From: Planctomycetaceae bacterium
GTDB taxonomy: Bacteria > Planctomycetota > Planctomycetia > Planctomycetales > Planctomycetaceae
Reading direction: 5' to 3'
DNA length: 32,372 bases
Assembly (NCBI GenBank): GCA_020426345.1
Contig: JAGQQE010000021.1
Location: forward strand, 1 to 32,372
In this document: piece after piece, positions 15,312 through 25,079 of the stretch
How positions within the stretch are numbered: position 1 is the stretch's first letter
How the letters are laid out: every line of letters begins with the position of its first letter
Program-made: the position numbers and the translations under genes
The notes under the pieces: model-generated
Seen by the model: the letters and a program-made list of their open reading frames with translations, nothing else
The model's database searches: none
Told to the model about the DNA's origin: nothing

Positions 15312-15718
15312 ACGAATTCCGCATGAATGGTTCCCTGCGGCCTTGATCGCAGGCAGTCTCGCACGCGATTGATCGCGGTTGTAGAACGGCGGCGAATTGA
15401 CAAGACTCCACATCACAGTTCGCGGCGAGGTGCCGGATCTGGTGATACAGGACGTCGTTTGTGGCCCTGTTCACGAGCGTTCTTCGGACGTTCTGCGGAT
15501 GAAAGTGTGGGCCAGGCGGTTTCTGACCGTTGCACTTTCACCCCTGCGACGGGAACGCCATCGCGTTCGCAGGATTGCCTTCTGATTATCGTGGCCGAAT
15601 ACAGTATCGTGGCCGAATACAGTGCCGAATACAGTATCGTGGCCGAACACAGTCCGCTTAATGGCCGAATTCGGGTAAGGCACGCCCGGTCTTCTCTGGT
15701 ATCTGGAACAAGTAAATC
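15312..15718 (+). other. Intergenic region without a convincing gene
   Basis: Short open frames cross this stretch but lack family resemblance and good ribosome sites. The right half carries the 18-base tandem repeat listed separately. A promoter for the downstream ATPase probably lies here but was not resolved. Confidence 0.5.
15587..15652 (+). repeat. Tandem repeat, 18-base unit
   Basis: TATCGTGGCCGAATACAG occurs exactly at 15587-15604 and 15605-15622. A shortened unit (TGCCGAATACAG) follows at 15623-15634, and a unit with one change (AACACAG) at 15635-15652. A related GGCCGAATTCG follows at about 15663. The array ends about 65 bases before the ATPase start. Confidence 0.95.
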
Positions 15719-18148
15719 ATGACGGATTACGAAAAGCTGGGACAGTTTTACCTCGGCAAGACTCATGATCTGAAGACTGGTGTCACGTCACCGGATGATC
15801 TAGTGATGTATGACGCAAAGGATTTGACGACGCACGCAGTCTGCGTCGGCATGACCGGAAGCGGAAAGACGGGGCTTTGTCTTTCGCTGCTGGAGGAAGC
15901 CGCGATCGATGGCATCCCGGCAATTTGCATTGATCCGAAGGGGGATCTCGGCAATCTGATGCTGACATTTCCCAACCTTGCCCCACAGGACTTCGCTCCC
16001 TGGGTCGACCCGGTCGAAGCAACCCGACAGGGGCTCACGGTACCTGAAATGGCCCGGAAGACGGCTGAACTCTGGAAGCGTGGATTGGGGGAATGGGGAC
16101 AGTCGGGTGAACGGATTCAGCGATTTCGTGAAGCCGCGGAAGTTGCCATCTACACGCCGGCCAGCACGGCTGGACGACCTCTGACCGTGCTCAAATCGTT
16201 TGCTGCTCCCAATGCTCAGGTACGGGAGAACTCCGAAGCCTTCCGCGACAATATCCTGTCGGCAGTTTCGGGATTGCTGGCGCTGATGCAGATTGACGGC
16301 GACCCCATCAGCAGTCGCGAGCACATCCTGCTGTCGACGATTCTGGATTTTTACTGGCGAGAGGGACAGGATGTCGACATGGCGACACTGATCCGATCGA
16401 TCCAGGCGCCGCCTTTCCAAAAGGTTGGGTTTCTGGATCTCGAGTCGTTCTATCCCTCAGGCGATCGATTCAAGCTGGCCATGTCGCTGAACAGTTTGCT
16501 GGCCTCGCCCAGTTTTGCGGCGTGGATGGAAGGGGAGTCTCTGGATATCCAGAACCTTCTCTATACCGCCGAAGGTAAGCCACGTCTGGCCATTATTTCC
16601 ATCGCACATTTAACAGATTCAGAACGAATGTTCTTCGTAACCATACTGTTGAATGAAATGATTTCGTGGATGCGAAGTCAGCCGGGGACCAGCAGTCTGC
16701 GCGCACTGCTGTATATGGATGAAGTTTTTGGCTACTTCCCGCCGACCGCCAATCCACCTTCCAAACGACCGATGCTGACGCTGCTGAAGCAGGCCCGCGC
16801 GTATGGCCTCGGCTGTGTACTGGCGACGCAGAACCCGGTGGATCTGGACTACAAAGGCCTTTCGAACTGTGGTACCTGGTTTTTGGGCCGTCTTCAGACA
16901 GAGCGAGACAAGATGCGCGTTCTGGAAGGACTCGAAGGTGCAGCCGCTTCGACGGGTTCGGAATTTGACCGCGCCAGTATGGAGCAGACGCTTGCGGCTC
17001 TTGGCAGTCGGGTGTTCCAGATGAACAATGTCCACGAAAGCGGGCATGTCATCTTTCGCACGCGATGGGCACTGTCGTACCTGCGTGGACCCATCACTCG
17101 GGATCAGATCGAAATACTGATGGCACCGCTGAAGGCCGGCGATTCGTCTTCCGGCGGTTCGTCCGCATTTGCGGCTCCGGCGACTGAGCTTGCTAACGAC
17201 GATGCTCGCCCGGTGCTGCCTCCTGAGATTCCGGAATACTTTATGCCGATCCGCCGATCGGTGGAGAAAGTTGTCTACCGCCCGGCGTTGCTGGGACAGG
17301 CACGCGTGCACTATGTCGATTCGAAGACGGACATCGATCAGTGGGACGAAGTCACTTTGTTGCGACTGGCCGGCGATGGCGTTGACAGGGATGCGTGGAG
17401 TGAAGCAGAAGAATGGGACGAAGCAGAACTGCCCGAACTGACGGCCCTGCCGGATGAACCGGACGCAGCGTTCCGTGATCTTCCTTCCGAACTCATGCAG
17501 AAGAAGTCGTACAGTGCCTGGGAAACGTCGCTGAAAAATCATCTGTTCCGAAATCAGAAGCTGATGATCAACGTATGCCCGATTCTGAAAGAAGCGTCAC
17601 GTCCGGGTGAAAGCGAATCCGATTTCCGAATTCGGCTCCGTCATGCCGCTCGAGAACAGCGTGACCTGCTGGTTGAGAAACTTCGGGCAAAATACGCATC
17701 CCGGTTTCGCACCATCGAAGATCAGATTCGACGAGCAGAACAGAAAATCGAAACAGAAAAATCGCAGAGCTCCCAGAAGAAACTCTCAACGGTGGTTTCG
17801 ATCGGCAGCAGCGTCCTGGGCGCGTTGTTTGGTCGCAAACTGACCTCCTCAACAAACATGACCCGCGCGGGGTCGGCGATTCGTTCGGCTTCGTCGCTTG
17901 CCAAAGAGGCTGAGGATATTCGTCATGCGGAAGAGGCGTACGAGGCGGTGGTTCGTAAACGCGAAGAACTTTCCGCTCAGGTTGAATCCGAGGCTCAGGC
18001 CATTCAGGATCAGTTCGATCCTGACTTAATGGAGTTTCAGCACGCGGAAATCACACCCCGCAAATCAGACATGTCGATCATGCGTGTTGTCCTTGTCTGG
18101 CTTCCCTACGGCGTCACGCGCACCGGGGAAACTGAACGCATTTTCTGA
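15719..18148 (+). CDS. HerA/DUF853-like P-loop ATPase with C-terminal coiled coil
   Basis: An 809-residue protein. Walker A is at 44-51 (GMTGSGKT), followed by the HerA/FtsK-type CIDPKGDLGNL near 70-80. Walker B is at about 333-338 (LLYMDE), and an arginine/sensor region ATQNPVDLDYKGLSN follows. Residues about 615-760 are charged and heptad-rich (RAEQKIETEKSQ, EEAYEAVVRKREELSAQ), broken by a small glycine/alanine stretch (GSSVLGALFG). The family members are DNA- or protein-translocating hexamers. A partner nuclease (NurA) is not adjacent, so the biological job is unknown. The start ATG has only a weak ribosome site (GGAACAAG). Repeat copy D follows the stop. Confidence 0.8.
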   Translation: MTDYEKLGQFYLGKTHDLKTGVTSPDDLVMYDAKDLTTHAVCVGMTGSGKTGLCLSLLEEAAIDGIPAICIDPKGDLGNLMLTFPNLAPQDFAPWVDPVEATRQGLTVPEMARKTAELWKRGLGEWGQSGERIQRFREAAEVAIYTPASTAGRPLTVLKSFAAPNAQVRENSEAFRDNILSAVSGLLALMQIDGDPISSREHILLSTILDFYWREGQDVDMATLIRSIQAPPFQKVGFLDLESFYPSGDRFKLAMSLNSLLASPSFAAWMEGESLDIQNLLYTAEGKPRLAIISIAHLTDSERMFFVTILLNEMISWMRSQPGTSSLRALLYMDEVFGYFPPTANPPSKRPMLTLLKQARAYGLGCVLATQNPVDLDYKGLSNCGTWFLGRLQTERDKMRVLEGLEGAAASTGSEFDRASMEQTLAALGSRVFQMNNVHESGHVIFRTRWALSYLRGPITRDQIEILMAPLKAGDSSSGGSSAFAAPATELANDDARPVLPPEIPEYFMPIRRSVEKVVYRPALLGQARVHYVDSKTDIDQWDEVTLLRLAGDGVDRDAWSEAEEWDEAELPELTALPDEPDAAFRDLPSELMQKKSYSAWETSLKNHLFRNQKLMINVCPILKEASRPGESESDFRIRLRHAAREQRDLLVEKLRAKYASRFRTIEDQIRRAEQKIETEKSQSSQKKLSTVVSIGSSVLGALFGRKLTSSTNMTRAGSAIRSASSLAKEAEDIRHAEEAYEAVVRKREELSAQVESEAQAIQDQFDPDLMEFQHAEITPRKSDMSIMRVVLVWLPYGVTRTGETERIF

Positions 18149-18177
18149 TGTTCCATCAAGTCTGATTGATGCCGGTG

Positions 18178-18286
18178 TTAGCTTAGCTGTCCGTTGAAAC
18201 ACCGGACAGGCAGGCAGGACGACTGGAAACCATCGTGTTTTGAGTTCTCTCGCTGGAGCCAGTCCCGTATTTCATCAGGCTGTTAA
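18178..18286 (+). repeat. Dispersed palindromic repeat, copy D
   Basis: It begins 30 bases after the ATPase stop with TTAGCTTAGC. The first stem is CTGTCCG (18187-18193) with CGGACAG (18203-18209). The second C-G pair of copy C's stem is replaced by T-A here, which keeps the pairing. Next come GGCAGGCAGGACGAC, the central GGAAACCATCGTGTTTT, and the closing arm GAGCCAGTCCCGTATTTCATCAGGCTGTTAA. Confidence 0.8.
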
Positions 18287-18526
18287 ACGACGACCGCAGT
18301 TCAAATCGCTTCATTTCGACAGGTTTGTTGATTTTGTTTGAACGATTGCGGCTGTGGTTGACCTGAATAGCGGGTGTTTCTGTTTGCGTATGCATCAGCA
18401 CCGGTGAATGCGCAAGTGGTTGACTGCGGTTCAATCGGATAACCTGCTTTACGAAGTGAAGAACGGGTCAGGTACGTCGTACATGAACGTCGTGCATTGA
18501 TAGCGTGAAATCAAAGGAAATCTGTC
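18287..18526 (+). other. Leader region of the alpha-2-macroglobulin gene
   Basis: About 240 bases between repeat copy D and the large gene. No open frame of note is present. AAAGGAAA lies shortly before the ATG at 18527 as a ribosome site. No clear promoter pair is visible. Confidence 0.45.
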
Positions 18527-21500
18527 ATGCGTTTAGCGCTTGTCACCCTGCTTTTGACAGCAGTGGTCAGTACAACGGGTCTGATGGCTACCGTGTTCGT
18601 TCAGGATCGTGACGCAATGAGACAGCAGGCCGATCAGTTGATGAAGGATGGCAACTGGGCAGAAGCCTGGGATTTGCTGGAAAAGCTGTCCCGTGATGCA
18701 GCCAACACCGATCGCCGACTGGCACAGGATCTAAGGAAAGCGGTTCAATGTCTGAACACGCTGAATCGCACGGCGGAGTTTGATGATTATCTCGAAAGTG
18801 TGATCGCCGCCCATCCAGCAGACTGGAGACTGTTGTCCACTGCTGCCAGCCTGCTTCAGGGGAGCGTGCCACACGAAGGGTTCCGAATCGCGGGCCAGTT
18901 CGAACGTGGCTATCATCGGGGAGGCGGTGAATCTGTCAGCGCAGAAAATCGAGATCGCGTGCGATCGCTGCAGTTGATACTGGACAGCATCGAGGCGATT
19001 CGTGATGACGAAAGTGCAACGGCCCAGGAACGTGCTCAACTGTACAAACAACTTGCCGACAGTATCGGGGCTCACCGATTTGGTGAAGCATGGAGACTCC
19101 AGGACATCACCGATCTGAGCACACTGCCCGATTACGACAAAGGGGCCGGATACAGATACGGCCGCGGATTTCGAGGTGCTGCTTACGGAGGTGAAAACAA
19201 AGGCGCGCCTGTGGATTCGGATGGAAACCCGGTCTTCTATTCCATGCCGGATTCCTGGCAAACCGCCGTCAACGATGGCCAGCGCTGGCGGTGGGCGCTG
19301 GATCAGATTGTTCAGGCGGATCCATCCCGGCGCAGCGAAATTGATCTCGAATGGGCCGGGTTTCTGCAAACACAGTTCGGAGTCGCATCCAGCGCTATTG
19401 GCGGTCCACCGGTGGTTCAGCGTATCAAAGTCGCACAGCCTGAAGGGCAGACGGAATCGGGCGTATGGGCCGCACATGAACTTAGTGACAACGAAACCAT
19501 CGCTCGCCTTACCACTGGTGTGAAGCGATTTGCCTTGCCGGATGAATTCAATCATCTTGTGATTTTCAACAGAGTCATCGCTCGAAACGATGATCATAAG
19601 CGCGCAGCGCTGGAAGCAATGATCAGCGTCCGGATGAATCGTCACCAGTATCCGCAGGCAGCGTCGCTGCTGGCTGAGCGACTGAAGGTATCGACATCCG
19701 ACATCGAAAGGAATGCGGTGCAGCAGCGCATCGATCAGATCACTGGAAACTGGATCCAGTTCGAAAGTGCCAGCGTCCAGGCGGCAGGCCGCGGTGCGAC
19801 AGTGGATATTCGTTACCGAAATGGTTCGAGCGTTGCGTTCGCGGCCAGCCCGATCAACATCGATCGGCTGCTGACCGATGTGAAAAACTATCTGCAGAGC
19901 AACCCGGACCAGCTGGACTACCAAAAGGCCAACATTGGCGACGTCGGTCATTTGCTGATCAATGGGGATCATGAAAAGTATGTCGGCCCGTCGATCGCAA
20001 ACTGGACCGTGCAGCTGAACCCGCCGGCCGATCACTTTGACGCTGAAGAGACGATAACAACACCACTGCAGAAAGCCGGCGCATACTGGCTGACGGCAAA
20101 GATAGACGGCGGTAACGAAGTTCGCATGGTCATCTGGGTTGCTGATACAGCAATTACCCGAAAGCGGATCGAAGACGGCACCCTGTATTTTGCCGCCGAC
20201 GCTGTCAGTGGAGCCGGAATTGCCAATGCAGATTTTGAATTCTTTGGCTGGAAGCAGGAACGCATCGATCGAACCAACAAATACAGAATTCAGACAAAGC
20301 GATTTGCTGCCCGCGCGGATGCAAACGGGATTTGTATTCCGGACCCATCACAGACTGTGCGAGGATTTCAGTGGTTGTCGATTGTACGAACGAAAGACGG
20401 GCGACTTGCTTTTGACGGATTCAACGGTGTGTGGAATCCGGACAAGATCGACGTGTTCAGCTATTCGCCTATCAAGGTCTACACAATCACTGATCGGCCC
20501 GTTTATCGACCGGGACATGGTGTGAAGTATCGTCTCTGGGTTCGACAGCCGCGATTCAGTGAAGACAACGCTCGCTTTGCCAATCAGGATTTTCTGGTCG
20601 AAGTCCGTAACGCAAAGGGCGAAGTCGTCGACGAACGTATTGTCAAATCCGATCAATGGGCCGGGATCGATGGGGAATATGAACTGCCGGCTGATGCCAC
20701 GCTTGGAAGCTGGCAACTGCGAGTTTGCGAACCGAAGCAGGGAAAACCTGAAAACCGCGCGGTTTTTGGCGTTGGCCGTTTTCAGGTAGAAGAATACCGC
20801 AAGCCGGAATTCGAAGTGACTGTCGACGCCCCGGACAAGCCCGTCATGCTGGGCGAAAAGATTCAGGCCAAAGTGAATGCAACATATTACTTTGGGGCAC
20901 CCGTCGCCGAAGGGACTGTCCATTACAAAGTCGAACGAACTAAAAAGGACAGTCGCTGGTATCCCGTGGCAACATGGGACTGGTTGTATTCGCCCGGCTA
21001 TTGGTGGTTTGCTCCGGATTACACATGGTACCCGGGGTTTGAGCGATGGGGTTGTATGGCGCCAATCCCACCGTGGCACAACTGGAGCCCCGATCCACCT
21101 GAGATCGTGGTGGAAGGCGATGCAGAACTGCAGTCGGACGGGACCTTTCTGATCGATATCGAAACGGCAGCCGCTCTGGCAAACCACAGCGACAGCGATC
21201 ACAGCTACAGCATCACCGCGGAAGTTGTCGACAAATCGCGCCGGACGATCATTGGCAGCGGCAGTGTGCTCGTGGCTCGCGATCCGTACAAAGTGTTCGT
21301 CTGGACGGATCGTGGCCATTATCGAACGGGTGACACCGTCAATGTGAACCTTCAGGCTCGAACTCCGGACGGCAAGCCCGTTCAAGCAACCGGCAAAGCG
21401 TCGTTGTTATCCGTGACCTATGACGGCGATAAACCGGTCGAGCAGGAAGTCGCATCGTTCGATGTCACAACTAACGAAGCAGGGACCGCTTCACTAAGAA

Positions 21501-24500
21501 TGGTCGTGCCATCTGCCGGACAGTTTCGCGTCAGTGTCAACCTGACCGACGGCGAAGGCCACCAGCAGGAAGGCGGCTATGTTTTGTATGTTCGAGGTCC
21601 CGGTGCAGACGGTCGCGGTTATCGATTTAACGACATCGAACTGATCACGGAAAAACGCGAATACCAGCCGGGCGAAACGGCGACGCTTCAGATCAATACC
21701 AACAAAGCCAACAGCACTGTGTTGCTGTTTGTTCGACCGGCCAACGGGCTGTGTCCAAAGCCGATCGTACTGAAACTCAACGGCAAGAGCACCACGTTTG
21801 ACATCAACATCGAACGTCACGACATGCCCAACATTTTCGTGGAAGCGGTGACGATTGCTGACGGCCGCATTCACAGTGAAATTCGGGAAATTGTGGTACC
21901 GCCAGAACAAAAGGTGGCCAACGTCGAAGTGCTCCCGGCTGCTGAACGCTATCGCCCGGGTGAAGAAGCCACAGTGCGTTTGAAACTGACCGATGCCAAC
22001 GGCAAGCCATTTGTCGGCAACACCGTTCTGAGCGTTTACGATGCCAGCCTGGAATACATCGCAGCCAGCGCCATTCCGGAAATTCGGTCCTATTTCTGGA
22101 ACGTTCGACGGCATCACAGCATTGTCCTGCAGAGTACCCTGCAGAAGAACTTTGGGCCGCTGCATCTGCCCAATGAAAGCGTCATGCAGGTCTTGTGGGG
22201 GAATCAGCCGATCATGCGTGGCGGTCGCGCCCGATTTGGAATACAGGCCCGCGGGATGGGCGGCTTCGGCGCCGGCGGGTACTTCGATCCGGCTCCCGCC
22301 GCACCGATGCCCATGATGGAGGCAGAAGGTGCGATGGCGGATTCCGCGGTCGCTGGCCTGTCGGTCGGACGCCAAATGATGGCGAAAAGTGCTGTAGCAG
22401 CGGCCGGAGATCCAAACTCCGAAGCCACACCAACCGTTCGTTCCAACTTCGCCGACACAGCTCACTGGGTGGCCAGTGTCACGTCCGACGAAAGCGGCAT
22501 TGTCGAGGTGAAATTCACCGTGCCGGACAACCTGACCACCTGGAAAGTTAAAGCCTGGACGCTGGGCGAAGGAACGCGAGTTGGTTCGGGCGAATCTGAC
22601 ATCATCTGCAGCAAAGATCTGATCATCCGTCCGCAGACGCCGCGATTCTTTACCGAAACCGATCTCATCACACTGTCTGCTGTTGTCCATAACTATCTGG
22701 ACAGTGCGAAGAGCTGCCGCGTGCAGCTTGAAACCGAAGGCGGTCAGTTGCAGTTGCTCACCGATGCCGAACAGGTCGTGCAAGTTCCGGCAGGCGGTGA
22801 AGTGCGAGTCGACTGGAACGTCCAGGTGATTGCATCGGGCAATGTTAAAGTTCGCATGAAGGCACTCACCGACGAAGAATCCGACGCCACCGAATACAGC
22901 GTGCCGGTTAACGTCCATGGCATTCGCAAGACGGAAAGCTACACCGGCGTCATTCGGCCGGACGGCGATTCCGCAAGCGTCACCGTCATCGTGCCGGACA
23001 AACGCATCGAAGAACAGTCGCGGCTTGAGATTCGATACAGCCCCTCGCTGGCAGGAGCCATGATCGACGCGCTGCCGTATCTGGTTGATTATCCGTATGG
23101 CTGCACCGAACAAACGCTCAACCGTTTCCTTCCCGCCGCCATCACTCAGCAAACACTACTGCGAATGGGTGTGGATCTAGCGAAGGTCAAGGATCAGCGG
23201 TTCCAGCTCAATGCGGCCAAAACGTATCTCGGCAAGTACCCGGATCACTGGGGCAAGCCACCGGAAATCCAGACGCGTGACATCCGTCCGCTGCCCGCTG
23301 ATTTCGGCATGGGCAGCAGCACACTGGCCGCGTGGATTCAAAAGAACATCGACGCCGATGCAAAGAAGCTCAACGGTGTCGGCAAGAACTTCAATCCGGT
23401 GTTTGATGAAGTCGAGATGAACAAGATCATCACGCAGGGCGTCACCGATCTGACCAATATGCAACTGTCCGACGGCGGCTGGGGCTGGTTCAGCGGCTAT
23501 GGCGAACATTCAACGGCACATCTCACATCACAAGTGGTGCATGGGCTGATGATCGCTCGCGATAACGGAGTCCCCGTGCTGCCGGATGTGATTCAGCGAG
23601 GCGTCGAGTGGCTCAGGAATTATCAAGCGGAACAACTGGTTCTGCTTCGTGAAGGTGACTGGCGCCGCGAGAATCCGAAGAAGCTCGAAAAACGCGACAA
23701 ACGTTACAAAATGCAGGCCGACAACATGGACGCGTTCGTGGCGTTCGTGTTGAAGAAATCAGACTCACACGACGCTGCAATGAATGCCTACCTGTACCGA
23801 GATCGCGAGCATCTGTCGGTCTACGCGAAGGCTTTGTCAGGCTTGGTCTTCCACGACGAAAACCTGATCGAACAACGCGACATGGTACTTCGAAACATCG
23901 AACAGTTTCTCGAACAGGACGACGAAAATCAGACTGCATGGCTGCGCATGCCGCAGAATTCCTGGTGGTACTGGTACGGCAGCGAATACGAAGCGATGGC
24001 GCGTTACCTGCAACTGTTGATCAAGGTCGATCCGAATGCAGAACGAGCCTCGCGACTGGTTAAGTATCTGCTCAACAATCGACAAAATGGTACCTACTGG
24101 AAGAGCACTCGCGACACAGCTCTCGTGATTGAAGCCATGGCCGATTACATCAAAGCCACGGGCGAAGACCAGCCTGACATGACGGTCGACGTTGTCATTG
24201 ATGGCCAGGTCGCAAAGACCGTGACCATCAATGCCGACAACTTTTTCAGCTTCGATAACAGCGTGTTGCTGGAAGGCGACGCGGTGAAGACCGGTCAGCA
24301 CAAAATTGAACTACGACGCAAAGGCACCGGCCCGCTTTACTTCAACGCGTATCTAACCAACTTCACAAAGGAAGACCACATCACCGCCGCCGGTCTGGAA
24401 GTCAAAGTCGATCGCCGCTTCTATCGGCTCGAACGCGACGACCAGGAAGTGAGCGTTCAGGGCGATCGTGGTCAGGTGGTCAAACAGCAGACGGCGAAGT

Positions 24501-25039
24501 ACAAACGCGTCCCGCTGGAAAACCTCGACACCGTCACCAGCGGTCAGCTGATCGAAGTGGAACTGATCGTTGACAGTAAGAACGATTACGAGTACCTGCT
24601 GCTGGAAGATCACAAGCCCAGCGGATTCGAACCTGACGATCAGCTCAGCGGTTATGTGTACGAAGGTCTGCGAGCCTATCGGGAACTTCGTGATGATCGA
24701 GTCTGCTTCTTCCTGAGCACCCTGGCCCGCGGCCAGCACAGCATCAGCTACCGCTTGCGAGCCGAAACGCCCAGCCAGCAGGTCAGTGCATTACCATCCG
24801 TCATCGAAGCCATGTACAGCCCGGAACTGGTTGGCAACAGCGACGAATTCAAGCTGCGAGTAAAAGATCAGGATTTTTTTTTCTTTCTGAACGACGAGTC
24901 CAGGTGTTGGATCATCAACGATCGACGCCCGCCAATCTCCCCGGGGATTGCCCACGGGGATTCGTTCGGCAAATGCAGACTTTTGCTGAAGACTTGCAGA
25001 CAAGTTTTCCGGGCTGACAGGTCTCCAGGTGCGCCCTGA
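18527..25039 (+). CDS. Large secreted alpha-2-macroglobulin family protein with thioester
   Basis: A 2170-residue protein with an N-terminal signal peptide (MRLALVTLLLTAVVSTTGL). A helical-repeat-like region (about 30-300) precedes the macroglobulin domains (YRPGHGVKYRLWVRQ near 665; a tryptophan/tyrosine-rich insert near 811-860). A glycine/methionine/alanine-rich segment (about 1228-1285) may serve as the bait region. The A2M core (DNLTTWKVKAWTLGEG) follows, with the thioester C1526-T-E-Q1529 (YGCTEQ) and the terpenoid-cyclase-like helical domain. Bacterial members trap proteases in the periplasm. The last about 50 residues after FKLRVKDQD look unlike the family: a T9 tract at 24874-24882 precedes them, and with one T fewer the frame would stop at 24890, giving about 2120 residues. 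Confidence 0.92.
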   Translation: MRLALVTLLLTAVVSTTGLMATVFVQDRDAMRQQADQLMKDGNWAEAWDLLEKLSRDAANTDRRLAQDLRKAVQCLNTLNRTAEFDDYLESVIAAHPADWRLLSTAASLLQGSVPHEGFRIAGQFERGYHRGGGESVSAENRDRVRSLQLILDSIEAIRDDESATAQERAQLYKQLADSIGAHRFGEAWRLQDITDLSTLPDYDKGAGYRYGRGFRGAAYGGENKGAPVDSDGNPVFYSMPDSWQTAVNDGQRWRWALDQIVQADPSRRSEIDLEWAGFLQTQFGVASSAIGGPPVVQRIKVAQPEGQTESGVWAAHELSDNETIARLTTGVKRFALPDEFNHLVIFNRVIARNDDHKRAALEAMISVRMNRHQYPQAASLLAERLKVSTSDIERNAVQQRIDQITGNWIQFESASVQAAGRGATVDIRYRNGSSVAFAASPINIDRLLTDVKNYLQSNPDQLDYQKANIGDVGHLLINGDHEKYVGPSIANWTVQLNPPADHFDAEETITTPLQKAGAYWLTAKIDGGNEVRMVIWVADTAITRKRIEDGTLYFAADAVSGAGIANADFEFFGWKQERIDRTNKYRIQTKRFAARADANGICIPDPSQTVRGFQWLSIVRTKDGRLAFDGFNGVWNPDKIDVFSYSPIKVYTITDRPVYRPGHGVKYRLWVRQPRFSEDNARFANQDFLVEVRNAKGEVVDERIVKSDQWAGIDGEYELPADATLGSWQLRVCEPKQGKPENRAVFGVGRFQVEEYRKPEFEVTVDAPDKPVMLGEKIQAKVNATYYFGAPVAEGTVHYKVERTKKDSRWYPVATWDWLYSPGYWWFAPDYTWYPGFERWGCMAPIPPWHNWSPDPPEIVVEGDAELQSDGTFLIDIETAAALANHSDSDHSYSITAEVVDKSRRTIIGSGSVLVARDPYKVFVWTDRGHYRTGDTVNVNLQARTPDGKPVQATGKASLLSVTYDGDKPVEQEVASFDVTTNEAGTASLRMVVPSAGQFRVSVNLTDGEGHQQEGGYVLYVRGPGADGRGYRFNDIELITEKREYQPGETATLQINTNKANSTVLLFVRPANGLCPKPIVLKLNGKSTTFDINIERHDMPNIFVEAVTIADGRIHSEIREIVVPPEQKVANVEVLPAAERYRPGEEATVRLKLTDANGKPFVGNTVLSVYDASLEYIAASAIPEIRSYFWNVRRHHSIVLQSTLQKNFGPLHLPNESVMQVLWGNQPIMRGGRARFGIQARGMGGFGAGGYFDPAPAAPMPMMEAEGAMADSAVAGLSVGRQMMAKSAVAAAGDPNSEATPTVRSNFADTAHWVASVTSDESGIVEVKFTVPDNLTTWKVKAWTLGEGTRVGSGESDIICSKDLIIRPQTPRFFTETDLITLSAVVHNYLDSAKSCRVQLETEGGQLQLLTDAEQVVQVPAGGEVRVDWNVQVIASGNVKVRMKALTDEESDATEYSVPVNVHGIRKTESYTGVIRPDGDSASVTVIVPDKRIEEQSRLEIRYSPSLAGAMIDALPYLVDYPYGCTEQTLNRFLPAAITQQTLLRMGVDLAKVKDQRFQLNAAKTYLGKYPDHWGKPPEIQTRDIRPLPADFGMGSSTLAAWIQKNIDADAKKLNGVGKNFNPVFDEVEMNKIITQGVTDLTNMQLSDGGWGWFSGYGEHSTAHLTSQVVHGLMIARDNGVPVLPDVIQRGVEWLRNYQAEQLVLLREGDWRRENPKKLEKRDKRYKMQADNMDAFVAFVLKKSDSHDAAMNAYLYRDREHLSVYAKALSGLVFHDENLIEQRDMVLRNIEQFLEQDDENQTAWLRMPQNSWWYWYGSEYEAMARYLQLLIKVDPNAERASRLVKYLLNNRQNGTYWKSTRDTALVIEAMADYIKATGEDQPDMTVDVVIDGQVAKTVTINADNFFSFDNSVLLEGDAVKTGQHKIELRRKGTGPLYFNAYLTNFTKEDHITAAGLEVKVDRRFYRLERDDQEVSVQGDRGQVVKQQTAKYKRVPLENLDTVTSGQLIEVELIVDSKNDYEYLLLEDHKPSGFEPDDQLSGYVYEGLRAYRELRDDRVCFFLSTLARGQHSISYRLRAETPSQQVSALPSVIEAMYSPELVGNSDEFKLRVKDQDFFFFLNDESRCWIINDRRPPISPGIAHGDSFGKCRLLLKTCRQVFRADRSPGAP

Positions 25040-25079
25040 TCAATGCTTGTTGACGTCTGAAGCCCTGGAGATCTTCGTT

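Noticed and set aside
15587-15652. CRISPR array
   Set aside because: The units are directly abutting with no unique spacers and only about three and a half copies; it is a simple tandem repeat.
15327-15722. Open frame of 131 codons upstream of the HerA-like ATPase
   Set aside because: Its second half simply translates the 18-base tandem repeat, it lacks a good ribosome site and resembles no family.
16619-17542. 307-codon minus-strand frame inside the ATPase gene
   Set aside because: It is antisense to strong P-loop ATPase coding sequence and has no family features.
21494-23152. 552-codon open frame on the minus strand inside the macroglobulin gene
   Set aside because: It is the antisense shadow of the real gene, with no ribosome site or recognisable domain.
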